NCBI RefSeq assembly: GCF_000308875.1
Contig: NZ_BAGL01000006.1
Span: 54,423 to 118,422 of the forward strand
Origin: Nocardia transvalensis NBRC 15921
GTDB lineage: Bacteria; Actinomycetota; Actinomycetes; Mycobacteriales; Mycobacteriaceae
DNA: 64,000 bases
Reading direction: 5' to 3'
In this document: piece by piece, positions 51,987 through 60,329 of the stretch
Layout: every line of letters starts with the position of its first letter
Position numbering within the stretch: the stretch's first letter is position 1
Notes under the pieces: generated by a model
Told to the model about the DNA's origin: nothing
Database searches by the model: none
What the model saw: the letters and a program-made list of their open reading frames with translations, nothing else
Translations under genes and position numbers: made by a program

Positions 51987-52384
51987 TCGTGCGCGATCAG
52001 CCAGGCGCCGTTGATCTTTCGCATGCCGTAGGTGACTCGGACCCACATCCCGTTCGTCGCGGATCCGTTCTTCAGCGTGCCGCTGAGACGAGCGAAGGCG
52101 TGCCCGAACGCCACCTCGTCACCGATGGTGAACGTCAGGTCGCGGACCTCGTAGGTCACATTCTCGAAGAACAGGAACACTTTCGCCCAGTTCTCGAGCT
52201 TCGCCGCTATCCCGACGTGCTGGAGGGGCGATTCGACGTCGAAGGATATGACGTCGGGGGTGTACACCTGCTTCAGGGCGTCGAGATCCTTGGCGCGCAG
52301 TCCGTCGACGACCTTGTCGATCTGCCGGCGGATCTCGGCGTCGTCCGCCTCGACGCGGGACTGAAAGTCGTTGGAAATGGTCAT
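51926..52384 (-). CDS. SnoaL/SgcJ-like NTF2-fold protein
   Basis: A 152-residue NTF2-like protein of the SgcJ/EcaC or SnoaL-like type (IDKVVDGLRAKDLDALKQVY, TPDVISFDVESPLQHVG, INGAWLIAHDQVSVPLDI). The role is unknown; such proteins can be small isomerases, hydrolases or binding proteins. ATG at 52384 overlaps the stop of the flavoprotein gene, and its 3' end runs 61 bases into the convergent molybdoenzyme gene. Confidence 0.8.
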   Translation of the reverse strand: MTISNDFQSRVEADDAEIRRQIDKVVDGLRAKDLDALKQVYTPDVISFDVESPLQHVGIAAKLENWAKVFLFFENVTYEVRDLTFTIGDEVAFGHAFARLSGTLKNGSATNGMWVRVTYGMRKINGAWLIAHDQVSVPLDIATGRGAVDLEP

Positions 52385-52965
52385 GATCGGCTCCTGACGA
52401 GAGTGGCGTCGGCTCGCTGGCCCGCGAGCGCCGTGGTCCAGGCGAGGACCTGGTCCAGCGTCTTGTGCAGTGCGACGACGTGGTGGTCGCGCGGGGTGAA
52501 AGTGGTGTGGTTCTCGAAATCGGTGAGCAGCGAGATCGCGACCTGATACCCGACATCGGCCATGCCCAGCGAGCCGCACACCGTCCGCAGCTGCACCACC
52601 GCGCGGGCGCCGCCGCCCGCACCGTAGGAAACGAATCCGACCGCCTTGTCGGTCCACTCCGCGAACAGATGGTCGATGGCGTTCTTCAACACCCCGGGCA
52701 TGCCGCCGTTGTATTCGGGAGTCACCATCACGAACCCGTCGAACGGCGCGATCCGCTCCGCCCAGGCCCGGGTATGCGCATGCACCGACGGCCCGAACAT
52801 GGGCGCCACCGGCTCATCCAGATGCGGAAGCGGATGATCCCGCAGATCGATCAGCTCGAACTCGGCGTCCCCTCGCCGCGCCGCCGCCTCCAGAACCCAC
52901 CGAGCGACCTGCTCGCCGTTCCGGTTGGGCCGGGTGCTCCCCAGAATGATGCCGATCCTGTTCAT
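52381..52965 (-). CDS. NADPH-dependent FMN reductase
   Basis: A 194-residue flavodoxin-fold reductase: IGIILGSTRPNRNGEQVARW (FMN phosphate loop) near 4-23, VTPEYNGGMPGVLKNAIDHL near 82-101, and FVSYGAGGGARAVVQLR. It would supply reduced flavin or reduce quinone/azo compounds. ATG at 52965. It forms a two-gene unit with the NTF2-like protein. Confidence 0.86.
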   Translation of the reverse strand: MNRIGIILGSTRPNRNGEQVARWVLEAAARRGDAEFELIDLRDHPLPHLDEPVAPMFGPSVHAHTRAWAERIAPFDGFVMVTPEYNGGMPGVLKNAIDHLFAEWTDKAVGFVSYGAGGGARAVVQLRTVCGSLGMADVGYQVAISLLTDFENHTTFTPRDHHVVALHKTLDQVLAWTTALAGQRADATLVRSRS

Positions 52966-53093
52966 TTCCGACTCTCCTGCCTCGCTGAAAGTGTCACAAC
53001 CTCCCGACGACGCAGCCCCCCGGAATGTCAGGCCCGCGGTTCGGTATAGGGGTAACGAGCCGGGACGGGCGCTGGGGGATCTACCCTGGATAT

Positions 53094-53116
53094 GTGTCGG
53101 ACCTGTTCTCCGACAC
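53094..53116 (+). promoter_or_regulatory. Perfect hairpin upstream of CocE-type hydrolase
   Basis: GTGTCGGA (53094-53101) and TCCGACAC (53109-53116) are perfect inverted arms around a 7-base loop, 55 bases before the ATG at 53172. It could be an operator or a leader hairpin. Confidence 0.45.
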
Positions 53117-53171
53117 TGGTTTTCGCGGAGTTTGATTCATGATCACATGAATGGAATGGGGTGCGCGAACA

Positions 53172-54947
53172 ATGACCGATCCTGTCGTCACTGTCACCGA
53201 CGAGACTCTTCACGATATCGAGGTCAACGGCATCTGGGCAGGCGGGCTGACCTTCAGCCCGGCCGTGCTCAGCGTGTCGCGGGCGCTGCTGGCCACGCTT
53301 CAGGGCGCCGCGGACGGAGTGCTGCCCGCGGAGCTGCAACAGGTGGTGAGCGGCGTAAAAGCCACCGCCACAATCGATTTCCCACGCTTCACCGCGCACG
53401 ACGGGGTAAGCCTGTCCGGATTCACCATCGAGCTGAACACGCCGACCCCGAGTCCGCTGGTCGTGATGCCCGCCGGGTGGAGCCCCTACGGCTGGTTGCC
53501 GTTCCTCTGGACCTATCTCACCTTGGCCGCGGACGGCTACCACGTCGTGGCCTACACGCCGCGCGGTCTCGGCGATCCCGATCTGCCGTCCACGTCGGGA
53601 GGCTACATCGATGTCGGCGGCCCGGACGACTGGGCCGACGGTTCGACCGTGCTGGACTACGCGGAGGAGTTCGGGCCCAGCGCGATCGGCCTGCTCGGAG
53701 AGTCCTACGGGTCCGGGATCGGTCAGCTGGTCGCCGCGCACGATCCGGCGGACCGGGTGGCCGCGGTCGTGGCGCTGAGCACCTGGGGAAACCTGGCCAC
53801 CAGCCTGTACGCCAACGGCACCCGGCATCTGGCCGCCATGCGGGGGCTCGTCGGCTTCACCGGCGGTACCCGGGAGGAGAAGTTCGACGCCGAAACGCGC
53901 CGGATCCTCGACGATTTCGAGCAGAACAGGAATATGGACGACGTCGTCGCCTGGGGTACGAAACGCTCCCCGGAGACGTACGTCGACATCACCAATGCGC
54001 GCGGTATCCCGACATTCATGTCGAACACCTGGCACGAAACCCTGTTCCCGGTCAACGAAGTGCTCGAGACGTTCAACCGGCTGACGGTGCCGAAACGCCT
54101 GAACATGTGGATCGGCGACCACGGCGCTCCCGAGGGCGCCGGCCTCGTCGGCGTGCCGACCGGTACAGCCTTCCCCGGCCTGCTGACGCCGATGCGGGAG
54201 GCGCGGGACTGGTTGAAGGTCCACCTGCGGGGCGGGCAGGCGGCCTATCCGGACGAGGTGAGCAATCAGATCATGTTCACCTATCGGACCCAACCCGTTT
54301 CCGGTGACAAGGACCGGATCACGGTGCCGGCTCGCCGGGAGCCCCGCAAGTCCTGGGCTGATGTGACCCTCAGAACCGAACGCCGATATCTCGGCGGCGG
54401 AACGGGGGACGGGGAACTCGGCTCGACACACAGCGCCGGGTGGACGCGCGACTTCCTGGCCGGCGGCCTCACCGCGGCCACGGCCGCGGACCCTGTGCTC
54501 CTGTCGACCGGGCAACAGGAGTGGTACGGCAACCCCAAGGCCTACCACCTCGACGAGTTCGAGCGGGACCGCCTGCTGATCTGGCTGACCGAACCGCTCG
54601 CCGACGGTCGCGGGCTGCGCGGCGTATCCAGGCTGCGACTGACCGTGCGCAGCACCGTGAACGAGGTCACCCTGGTGGCCTACCTGTTCGACGTGGGACC
54701 GGACAACGGCGCGCGCATCATCACCCACGAGCCGTACACCATCGCCGATCTCGCCCCCGGTGAGGATCGCACCATCGAATGGGCACTCCAGGCCGCGTGC
54801 TATGACGTCTCGGACGGGCACCGGCTCGCGCTGGTCGTCAACAGCCGTGACGCCCTCTACTCGTTCGTCCAGACCGACAGTCTCAGTACCACCACCATCA
54901 GCTCGCCCGCGGGCGCCGAGTCCTATCTCGACGTCGCCCTCGGCTGA
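53172..54947 (+). CDS. CocE/NonD-family hydrolase (X-Pro dipeptidyl-peptidase-like)
   Basis: A 591-residue alpha/beta hydrolase. The nucleophile serine is in GLLGESYGSGIGQLV near 178. The catalytic aspartate and histidine are not certain, though TWHETLF and IGDHGAPEG are candidates. A C-terminal jelly-roll domain of the X-Pro dipeptidyl-peptidase type begins near residue 390 (LIWLTEPLADGRGLRGVSRL). Substrates of the family include esters and proline peptides. ATG at 53172; the in-frame ATG at 53151 is an alternative. No signal peptide is evident. Confidence 0.82.
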   Translation: MTDPVVTVTDETLHDIEVNGIWAGGLTFSPAVLSVSRALLATLQGAADGVLPAELQQVVSGVKATATIDFPRFTAHDGVSLSGFTIELNTPTPSPLVVMPAGWSPYGWLPFLWTYLTLAADGYHVVAYTPRGLGDPDLPSTSGGYIDVGGPDDWADGSTVLDYAEEFGPSAIGLLGESYGSGIGQLVAAHDPADRVAAVVALSTWGNLATSLYANGTRHLAAMRGLVGFTGGTREEKFDAETRRILDDFEQNRNMDDVVAWGTKRSPETYVDITNARGIPTFMSNTWHETLFPVNEVLETFNRLTVPKRLNMWIGDHGAPEGAGLVGVPTGTAFPGLLTPMREARDWLKVHLRGGQAAYPDEVSNQIMFTYRTQPVSGDKDRITVPARREPRKSWADVTLRTERRYLGGGTGDGELGSTHSAGWTRDFLAGGLTAATAADPVLLSTGQQEWYGNPKAYHLDEFERDRLLIWLTEPLADGRGLRGVSRLRLTVRSTVNEVTLVAYLFDVGPDNGARIITHEPYTIADLAPGEDRTIEWALQAACYDVSDGHRLALVVNSRDALYSFVQTDSLSTTTISSPAGAESYLDVALG

Positions 54948-54960
54948 CTATCCGGGGTCA

Positions 54961-55001
54961 CTCGGGTTCGGGTGGGTGGTCGACTGCCTTCCGAACCCGA
55001 G
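54961..55001 (+). terminator. Terminator of the CocE-type hydrolase
   Basis: CTCGGGTTCGG (54961-54971) pairs with CCGAACCCGAG (54991-55001) around a 19-base loop, 13 bases after the stop. Confidence 0.65.
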
Positions 55002-55121
55002 CCGCTCGCGGGCTCTGGCTCTCAGGTATCGGAAGCGGGTGGGCCGGTTGGCTCTCCGGGGTGAGGCGTGCGGGGGCCGGGGCTGCCTAGCATGAGGTCC
55101 GCCAAGCTGTTGGAGGACGAA

Positions 55122-56270
55122 ATGCCTGGATATGCCCGCCTTTTCGGTGCTCTGTGCGCGGCGGCGGTGACGCTGAGCGCGTGTGCGACAGAAACCCGGG
55201 TCGATACCGCCGCACCACCCGGCTACAGCGATGCGCGCGACATCCTGCGGCGGCTGACCACCGCCGACGGAGCGCCGGGAGCGTTGCTCGGAATCGACGG
55301 GAGGCGCGGTCGCACGGTGCTGACCAGCGGCGTCGCGGATATCCGGACGCGCGCGCCGATGGCGGGTGACAGCCGGTTCCGCATCGGCAGTATGACCAAG
55401 ACGTTCGTCGCCACCGTGGTGTTGCAACTCGTGGGTGAGGACAAGATCGTCCTCGATGCGCCGATCGAGACCTACCTGCCCGGCCTGATCAGGGGAAACG
55501 GCAACGACGGGCACGACATCACGGTGCGTCAGCTGCTCCAGCAGACCAGCGGCCTGCCCGACTACCTGGATTCCCTCGACCTCCGACAGGTACTGAAAAC
55601 CCCTCTCACACACTACGATCCGACACAACTCGTACAACTCGCCCTCGCCCACCCGCGGCTGTACCCGCCCGGAACCGGCTGGAATTATTCCAACACCAAC
55701 TACGTGCTGGCCGGGCTGCTCATCGAGAAGGTCACCGGCCACCCGTTCGGCGACGAGATCACCCGCCGCGTCATCCAACCGCTAGATCTACGCGACACCT
55801 CCGTCCCAGGCGACCGGACCACTATCCCCGGCCCCCACCCTCAGGGCTACAGCAAGCCGGACGACTCCCTGGTCGACCTCACCGACTTCAACCCGTCCAT
55901 CGCGTACGCCTCCGGTGAAATAATCTCCAGCGCAACGGATATGAACCAGTTCCTCGCTGCCCTCCTCAACGGACGACTCCTCCACCCCACCGAACTACAG
56001 GCAATGACGACAACCCGCCCAACCGGCGACCCCTCCGGAAACGCCTACGGCCTAGGCCTGATAAGCACCCCATTGCCCTGCGGCGGCCTTTACTGGGGCC
56101 ACGACGGAGACATCCCCGGATTCTCGACCGTCAGCGGCACCACCCCAGCCGGCCACACCGCCACGATAATGACCACCCTCGCCCCCGGCGGACCCGATGC
56201 CCAATCCAAGGACATGCGCACCGCCCTCGCCGCAGCCCTGTGCACCGCCCCAGCCGAACCCGCCCCCTGA
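55122..56270 (+). CDS. Lipoprotein serine hydrolase, beta-lactamase/DD-peptidase family
   Basis: A 382-residue exported protein. The N-terminal signal LFGALCAAAVTLSACAT has a lipobox (LSAC) with the cysteine at 21. The S12 family motifs are SMTK (nucleophile serine near 87), YSNTNY (near 185) and HDGDIPGFSTVSG (HxG-type, near 327). It resembles class C beta-lactamase-like D-Ala-D-Ala carboxypeptidases or esterases. ATG at 55122 behind GGAGGA. Confidence 0.86.
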   Translation: MPGYARLFGALCAAAVTLSACATETRVDTAAPPGYSDARDILRRLTTADGAPGALLGIDGRRGRTVLTSGVADIRTRAPMAGDSRFRIGSMTKTFVATVVLQLVGEDKIVLDAPIETYLPGLIRGNGNDGHDITVRQLLQQTSGLPDYLDSLDLRQVLKTPLTHYDPTQLVQLALAHPRLYPPGTGWNYSNTNYVLAGLLIEKVTGHPFGDEITRRVIQPLDLRDTSVPGDRTTIPGPHPQGYSKPDDSLVDLTDFNPSIAYASGEIISSATDMNQFLAALLNGRLLHPTELQAMTTTRPTGDPSGNAYGLGLISTPLPCGGLYWGHDGDIPGFSTVSGTTPAGHTATIMTTLAPGGPDAQSKDMRTALAAALCTAPAEPAP

Positions 56271-56327
56271 CAGCGCCGCCGCGTCGGAAGACCAAGTGTC
56301 GATCCTCTAGCCGCGCTCGCGGGCAGA

Positions 56328-56756
56328 TCACCTTTCGGTGCGGTGACGCGGTCGTCGACGACCCAGCTTGCGGAAGACGCCTCGCCGAGAACGCTTCTGC
56401 GACGTGGCTTCTTCACGCGCCTGAGTGCGTGCGTCCGCGGATCGCGCCGCTTTGCGGTCGGCCCACGCTGCCACGGTGGCTTCAATGTCACGGGGCATGG
56501 TGATCAGCGGGGGCCCTGAGGGCAGTTGGTGGCGAGCGTGCAGCACCCGTTCGTTGAACTGGGCGATCTCGTGCCGAACGGCCTTCTCGTCCGATAGCTG
56601 ATCGAGTTGATCGTCCAGGGCGGCGTCATCCTTACGCAACTGGATGGAGGGTGGCAGGAAGGCGAGCCCCTCACGTTTCATGAAGCTCTTGAAGGGGTCC
56701 AGTGCCGAAGGAGGTTGATCACCACGAGCGAAGAACTCGGTCTGAGTGATGGGCAA
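56328..56756 (-). pseudogene. N-truncated DUF1992 (DnaJ-related) protein
   Basis: The 142-codon frame carries FMKREGLAFLPPSIQLRKD (near 25-43), NERVLHARHQLPSGPPLITM and PRDIEATVAAWADRK, which match the second half of DUF1992/DnaJ-homologue proteins. The usual opening (ESWVDRQIREA...GEFDDLPG) is absent. The only available start is TTG at 56756 without a ribosome site. I read it as a truncated relic; it could also be a short functional variant. Confidence 0.5.
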
Positions 56757-56776
56757 GGACGGGAAATTACGACCGT

Positions 56777-57037
56777 CTAGATGGTTCGGTACAGCGGCGG
56801 TTTGTAGCGATCGGATCGATGGCGCGCGAGCAAGCCGCGCAATGCCGATCCAGTCGTGAAATCAACTGCCTGTGCCAGTTCGGCTACTCGGCGAAAGGTC
56901 AGGTAGTCGATGCCGCGCCCGCGATCGGAACCTGGGCGATAGTCGACGGGCGCTGTCCCATGCGGACGGTTGTGGTAGAGCGCGGCTACGGCACCGGCGA
57001 TATTGTCCCGCGGCCTGATAAATGAGCGGGTCATCAT
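56777..57037 (-). CDS. Hypothetical protein, 86 residues
   Basis: An 86-residue basic protein with YLTFRRVAELAQAVDFTTGS near 45-64 and a basic tail (HRSDRYKPPLYRTI). No family recognised. ATG at 57037 or 57034 lacks a ribosome site. It is 20 bases upstream of, and in a different frame from, the DUF1992 relic, so it may be part of the same decaying region. Confidence 0.4.
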   Translation of the reverse strand: MMTRSFIRPRDNIAGAVAALYHNRPHGTAPVDYRPGSDRGRGIDYLTFRRVAELAQAVDFTTGSALRGLLARHRSDRYKPPLYRTI

Positions 57038-57092
57038 GGGTGGGGATATCGTATCGTTGGCTCGCTATTTCGAAATTTCGTGAAAGGTATGT

Positions 57093-57380
57093 ATGCGCAG
57101 GGTTGTTCGTCTGGGAGTTATCGGTTTCGGCATTGTGGCTGGCGTTGCTATGGGGGCTTCGTCCGCTTGGGCGGGGCCGGATATGGTTGGGCCCCATCCC
57201 GGTTGCGATGACAACGGCTTCTGTGAGCCGGGGGCTCCGCGTCCCCACTTCCGGCAGGACGACGATCCGTTGGGGCCGACAATCAAGCTTTTTCAGGAAT
57301 GTGTTCTGACAGGTTCGCAGAGTCCCGACCCGGGCGTATGGTGCCCGCCTTTCGGGCCGATGCCGCGTGGCGGTATTTGA
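57093..57380 (+). CDS. Small secreted protein, 95 residues
   Basis: A 95-residue protein with a clear signal peptide (RRVVRLGVIGFGIVAGVAMG then ASSAWA, likely cleaved before GPD) and a Pro/Gly-rich mature part of about 67 residues with four cysteines (PGCDDNGFCEPG, QECVLTG, GVWCPPFG), able to form two disulfides. ATG at 57093 follows GAAAGG. Function unknown; small exported proteins like this are frequent in Nocardia. Confidence 0.75.
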   Translation: MRRVVRLGVIGFGIVAGVAMGASSAWAGPDMVGPHPGCDDNGFCEPGAPRPHFRQDDDPLGPTIKLFQECVLTGSQSPDPGVWCPPFGPMPRGGI

Positions 57381-57435
57381 CCCGTCCGGAAATTGTGGGC
57401 CTCTCCGTGTGAGGCATTCAGGTGGTGAGAAGCGA

Positions 57436-57472
57436 AGGCCGCCCGCACGAGAGGGGTGTGTGCGGGCGGCCT
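57436..57472. terminator. Bidirectional terminator between exported protein and ipdC
   Basis: AGGCCGCCCGCAC (57436-57448) pairs with GTGCGGGCGGCCT (57460-57472), a 13-base-pair stem with an 11-base loop, between the convergent gene ends at 57380 and 57502. Confidence 0.75.
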
Positions 57473-57501
57473 CCGGTGTGGCCGAGAGGGTGTGGCCACG
57501 C

Positions 57502-58581
57502 TCAGGGGGTGGCGTCCGCTCCCCGGCGCAGGGCGGAGATCGCGTCGATGCGTGCGACCGCGTCGTCGACGATGCGATCGATGAGTTCCTCGACCGTGGG
57601 CAGATCCTCGATGATGCCGGTGACCTGCCCGGCCGCGAGCACACCCGCGTGCGTATTGCCCTCGACCAGTCCGGCCTTCAGCAGCATCGGGGTGTTGGCG
57701 GCCATGATGACCTGAGACCAGGTGAGGTCCTTGGTCTTTCGCATGGCCAGCCCGTCGCGCACGATGGTCGACCACTTCATGCCCGTCATGCCCTTGAACT
57801 TCAGCGCGTTGGAGACCGCCGCCGCCAGGCCACGCCACCGGCCCGAATGTTCCAGCCGCTCAACCAGATCCGTGTTAAGCACCCGGTGCGGCATACCGTC
57901 GACCCGCAGCGACACCACCGTGTCCTGCAGGCCGCGGTTCAGGTACTCCTGCTTCACCGCGTCCGGCACGGTGCTCTCGCGAGTGAGCAGGAACCGGGTG
58001 CCCATCGCGACACCCGCCGCACCGTAGGACAGGGCCGCCGCCAGACCGCGACCGTCGAAGAAACCACCCGCCGCCACCACGGGAATGTCGACGGCATCCA
58101 GCACCGACGGCAGCAGCAGCGTGGTCGCGACCGGCCCGGTGTGCCCGCCGCCCTCGCCGCCCTGCACGATCACGGCGTCGGCGCCCCAGGAGGCGACCTT
58201 CACCGCGTGCTTGGCCGCGCCGATCGACGGAATCACCACGACCCCGGCATCTTTCAGCCGCGCGATGAGTTCCTTCTTGGGCGCCAGCGCGAACGAGGCG
58301 ACCCGCACACCCTCCCGGATCAGCAGTTCGATCCGCTCCGGCGCATCGGTCGCGTCGGCCCGGATGTTCACGCCGAACGGTTTGCCGGTGTGCTCCTTGG
58401 TCTTCGCGACCGCCGCCTCGAGCTCCTCGAACGTCATCGTCGCCGAGGCGAGAATGCCCAGCCCCCCGGCATTGGCGGTGGCGGCGACCAGGCGCGGCCC
58501 GGCGACCCACCCCATGCCGGTCTGCACGACCGGATGCTCGATGCCGACCAGCTCGGTGAGCGGGGTGGACAGGCGGCTCAT
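57502..58581 (-). CDS. ipdC: Nitronate-monooxygenase-like flavoprotein IpdC
   Basis: A 359-residue FMN TIM-barrel protein of the 2-nitropropane dioxygenase family, equivalent to Rv3553. IpdC is a flavin enzyme acting on a CoA thioester intermediate of HIP degradation. Motifs are HPVVQTGMGWVAGPRLVAAT, GVNIRADATDAPERI, DAVIVQGGEGGGHTG, IPVVAAGGFFDGRGLAAALS and GVAMGTRFLLTRES. ATG at 58581 overlaps the ipdB stop by four bases. Last gene of echA20-ipdA-ipdB-ipdC. Confidence 0.9.
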   Translation of the reverse strand: MSRLSTPLTELVGIEHPVVQTGMGWVAGPRLVAATANAGGLGILASATMTFEELEAAVAKTKEHTGKPFGVNIRADATDAPERIELLIREGVRVASFALAPKKELIARLKDAGVVVIPSIGAAKHAVKVASWGADAVIVQGGEGGGHTGPVATTLLLPSVLDAVDIPVVAAGGFFDGRGLAAALSYGAAGVAMGTRFLLTRESTVPDAVKQEYLNRGLQDTVVSLRVDGMPHRVLNTDLVERLEHSGRWRGLAAAVSNALKFKGMTGMKWSTIVRDGLAMRKTKDLTWSQVIMAANTPMLLKAGLVEGNTHAGVLAAGQVTGIIEDLPTVEELIDRIVDDAVARIDAISALRRGADATP

Positions 58582-59333
58582 CGCACTTCCTTGTCGCGAA
58601 CGCCCTTGGGGTCCAGGACGGTACGGATGATCCGCAGCTCCTCCTCGGTGGGCCACCGCGTGACCTCCGCCGACTCCAGCCCGGCCACCTCGAAGGAGGT
58701 GTTCTCCGCGACCTCGTCCGCGCTCACCCCGGGATGCAGCGACAGCGCACGCAGCGTGTGCCCGGGCCCGCCGAAATCGAAGACGCCCAGATTGCTCACG
58801 ACCCGATGCAGGTGGTGGAACCGGAAGGCCGGATTCTCCGGATCGATCTTGTCGTACCCGACGCCGCACACGATATCGACCTGATCGCAGAACACCCGCG
58901 TGCTGTGCCGCGGCACGAAGTAGCTGGTGGCGTGGTTGATCGTATTGCCGGGCGCGCCGCGCACACCGAACATCTGGCGCTTCGGCTGCTGCAAGGGTCC
59001 GAACGCCGACAGGTTCTGATTGCCGAACCGGTCGAGCTGATTGGCGCCCATGACGACGTGCCGCCGCCCGGAGGCCACCACGTCGAAGACCTTGCCGAAC
59101 GGAATCCAGCCCTCCGCAGGGGCTTTCGCGCCGAGCGGCGGTGTCTCGGCGAGCAGGATCGCCTCGCCGTCGGAGATCAGCAGATCGGGTTCGAACGTCA
59201 GCCGGGCCAGCCGCGCCCCGATGATGGGGGTCGGTGACATCGGGCTGGCCATGATTTCCCCCGCACCACGGAAGATCTCGGCGCAGGCGACGGCGCACAC
59301 CTCGGCGCGTGTGATGGTTTCGGTGTCTGTCAT
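58578..59333 (-). CDS. ipdB: COCHEA-CoA hydrolase beta subunit IpdB
   Basis: A 251-residue class I CoA-transferase-fold protein. IpdA-IpdB form a heterotetramer that hydrolytically opens the last steroid ring of COCHEA-CoA without acting as a transferase. Visible are EIMASPMSPTPIIGARLARL, VVMGANQLDRFGNQNLSAFG and GAPGNTINHATSYFVPRHS. ATG at 59333 sits behind GAGG and overlaps the stop of a 14-codon mini-ORF. Confidence 0.91.
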   Translation of the reverse strand: MTDTETITRAEVCAVACAEIFRGAGEIMASPMSPTPIIGARLARLTFEPDLLISDGEAILLAETPPLGAKAPAEGWIPFGKVFDVVASGRRHVVMGANQLDRFGNQNLSAFGPLQQPKRQMFGVRGAPGNTINHATSYFVPRHSTRVFCDQVDIVCGVGYDKIDPENPAFRFHHLHRVVSNLGVFDFGGPGHTLRALSLHPGVSADEVAENTSFEVAGLESAEVTRWPTEEELRIIRTVLDPKGVRDKEVR

Positions 59334-59374
59334 GGGTGGTCCTCGGCGCGGGTCGCGGTGGTGGTGTCGGTCAT
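59330..59374 (-). CDS. 14-codon mini-ORF between ipdA and ipdB (duplicated ipdB start)
   Basis: ATG at 59374 overlaps the ipdA stop and opens a frame of 14 residues (MTDTTTATRAEDHP) whose stop overlaps the ipdB ATG. It mirrors the ipdB beginning (MTDTETITRAE): a 41-base unit with GAGG ribosome site and ATG is present twice, about 31 of 41 bases matching. Ribosomes leaving ipdA could translate it and re-initiate at ipdB. Confidence 0.45.
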   Translation of the reverse strand: MTDTTTATRAEDHP

Positions 59375-60249
59375 GGGCGTTCCTCGGCGAATTCGCGGAC
59401 CGCCGCCTGATAGTTGTCCTCGGAGACGTCCAGGTACCGGGCCTTGAACGCCGCCCAGGTCTCGGGATCCCCGGCGGCCTCGACGTAATGCCGTTGGAAG
59501 CTTTCGTCCCGGCCGTAGCTGCCGGAGAAGGTGAAGTGCGCGCCGCCCGGGGCCTCGACGACACCGTCGACCATCATGCGGTTGAGGATGATCGCCTGCT
59601 GCGGAACGGCTTTCACCAGTTCCTCGGTCTCGACCACGCGGTCGACCGACAGGAAGCGGCGTTCGGCGGCCAGGCAGTACAGGTCGTCCATATAGGGGTC
59701 GACGCCCGTGTAGGCGGCGTTGCCGTGCTTGTCGGCCAGGTCGAGGTGGACGAACGCGGCGTCCAGCGTCAGCGCGGGCATGGCCACCAGGGTCTCGGTG
59801 CGCCCGTCGGCATCCTCGTACGGCGACCGCACCGTTCGCAGCTCGCCCTCCCAGAAGTTCAGCACGTCCGAGCCCAGACCGGCGCGGATCGGCAGGAACG
59901 GCAGCCGCGCGGCCGCGGCCTGCAACCCGCACTTCACCATGCCCTCGTCCATCTCGCGGACGGTCAGCTCGCCGCCGGTACGGGCCTTGGCGAACCACGG
60001 ATCGTAGAACGGCGCCGAATCCAGCGAGACGAAGCCGTAGTACGCCTTGCGCACCTTGCCCGCCGAGCACAACAGGCCCAGATCCGGGCCGCCGTAGGAG
60101 ACCACGGTCAGATCGGTGACATCCGATCGCAGCAGCGCCCGCACGAAGGCCAGCGGCTTGCGCCGCGACCCCCAGCCACCGAGGCCGATCGTCATACCGC
60201 TACGCAGCTGACCGACGGCCTCGTCGAGCGTCATCCGCTTGTCGCGCAT
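59371..60249 (-). CDS. ipdA: COCHEA-CoA hydrolase alpha subunit IpdA
   Basis: A 292-residue class I CoA-transferase-fold subunit partnering IpdB: MTIGLGGWGSRRKPLAFVRA near 18-37, VVSYGGPDLGLLCSAGKVRK, LRTVRSPYEDADGRTETLVA and YGRDESFQRHYVEAA. Homologous transferases place a catalytic glutamate in the partner subunit; I do not assign it here. ATG at 60249 overlaps the stop of a 26-codon ORF (TGATG), which itself has the strong ribosome site. Confidence 0.9.
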   Translation of the reverse strand: MRDKRMTLDEAVGQLRSGMTIGLGGWGSRRKPLAFVRALLRSDVTDLTVVSYGGPDLGLLCSAGKVRKAYYGFVSLDSAPFYDPWFAKARTGGELTVREMDEGMVKCGLQAAAARLPFLPIRAGLGSDVLNFWEGELRTVRSPYEDADGRTETLVAMPALTLDAAFVHLDLADKHGNAAYTGVDPYMDDLYCLAAERRFLSVDRVVETEELVKAVPQQAIILNRMMVDGVVEAPGGAHFTFSGSYGRDESFQRHYVEAAGDPETWAAFKARYLDVSEDNYQAAVREFAEERP

Positions 60250-60329
60250 CACTTCTCACCCCGCTGTGTCATGCGGGACACCCGCACCCGGTCGGCCCGA
60301 CGCGCGGAGCTTCGCCAGTGTCGCATCAT
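60249..60329 (-). CDS. 26-codon coupling ORF between echA20 and ipdA
   Basis: ATG at 60329 is six bases after a perfect AAGGAGG, overlaps the echA20 stop, and opens a 26-residue basic peptide (begins MMRHWRSSARRAD, ends TQRGEK). Its stop overlaps the ipdA ATG. With this layout it is very probably translated. The peptide is arginine-rich, with no known family, and more likely serves translational coupling than as a protein. Confidence 0.6.
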   Translation of the reverse strand: MMRHWRSSARRADRVRVSRMTQRGEK

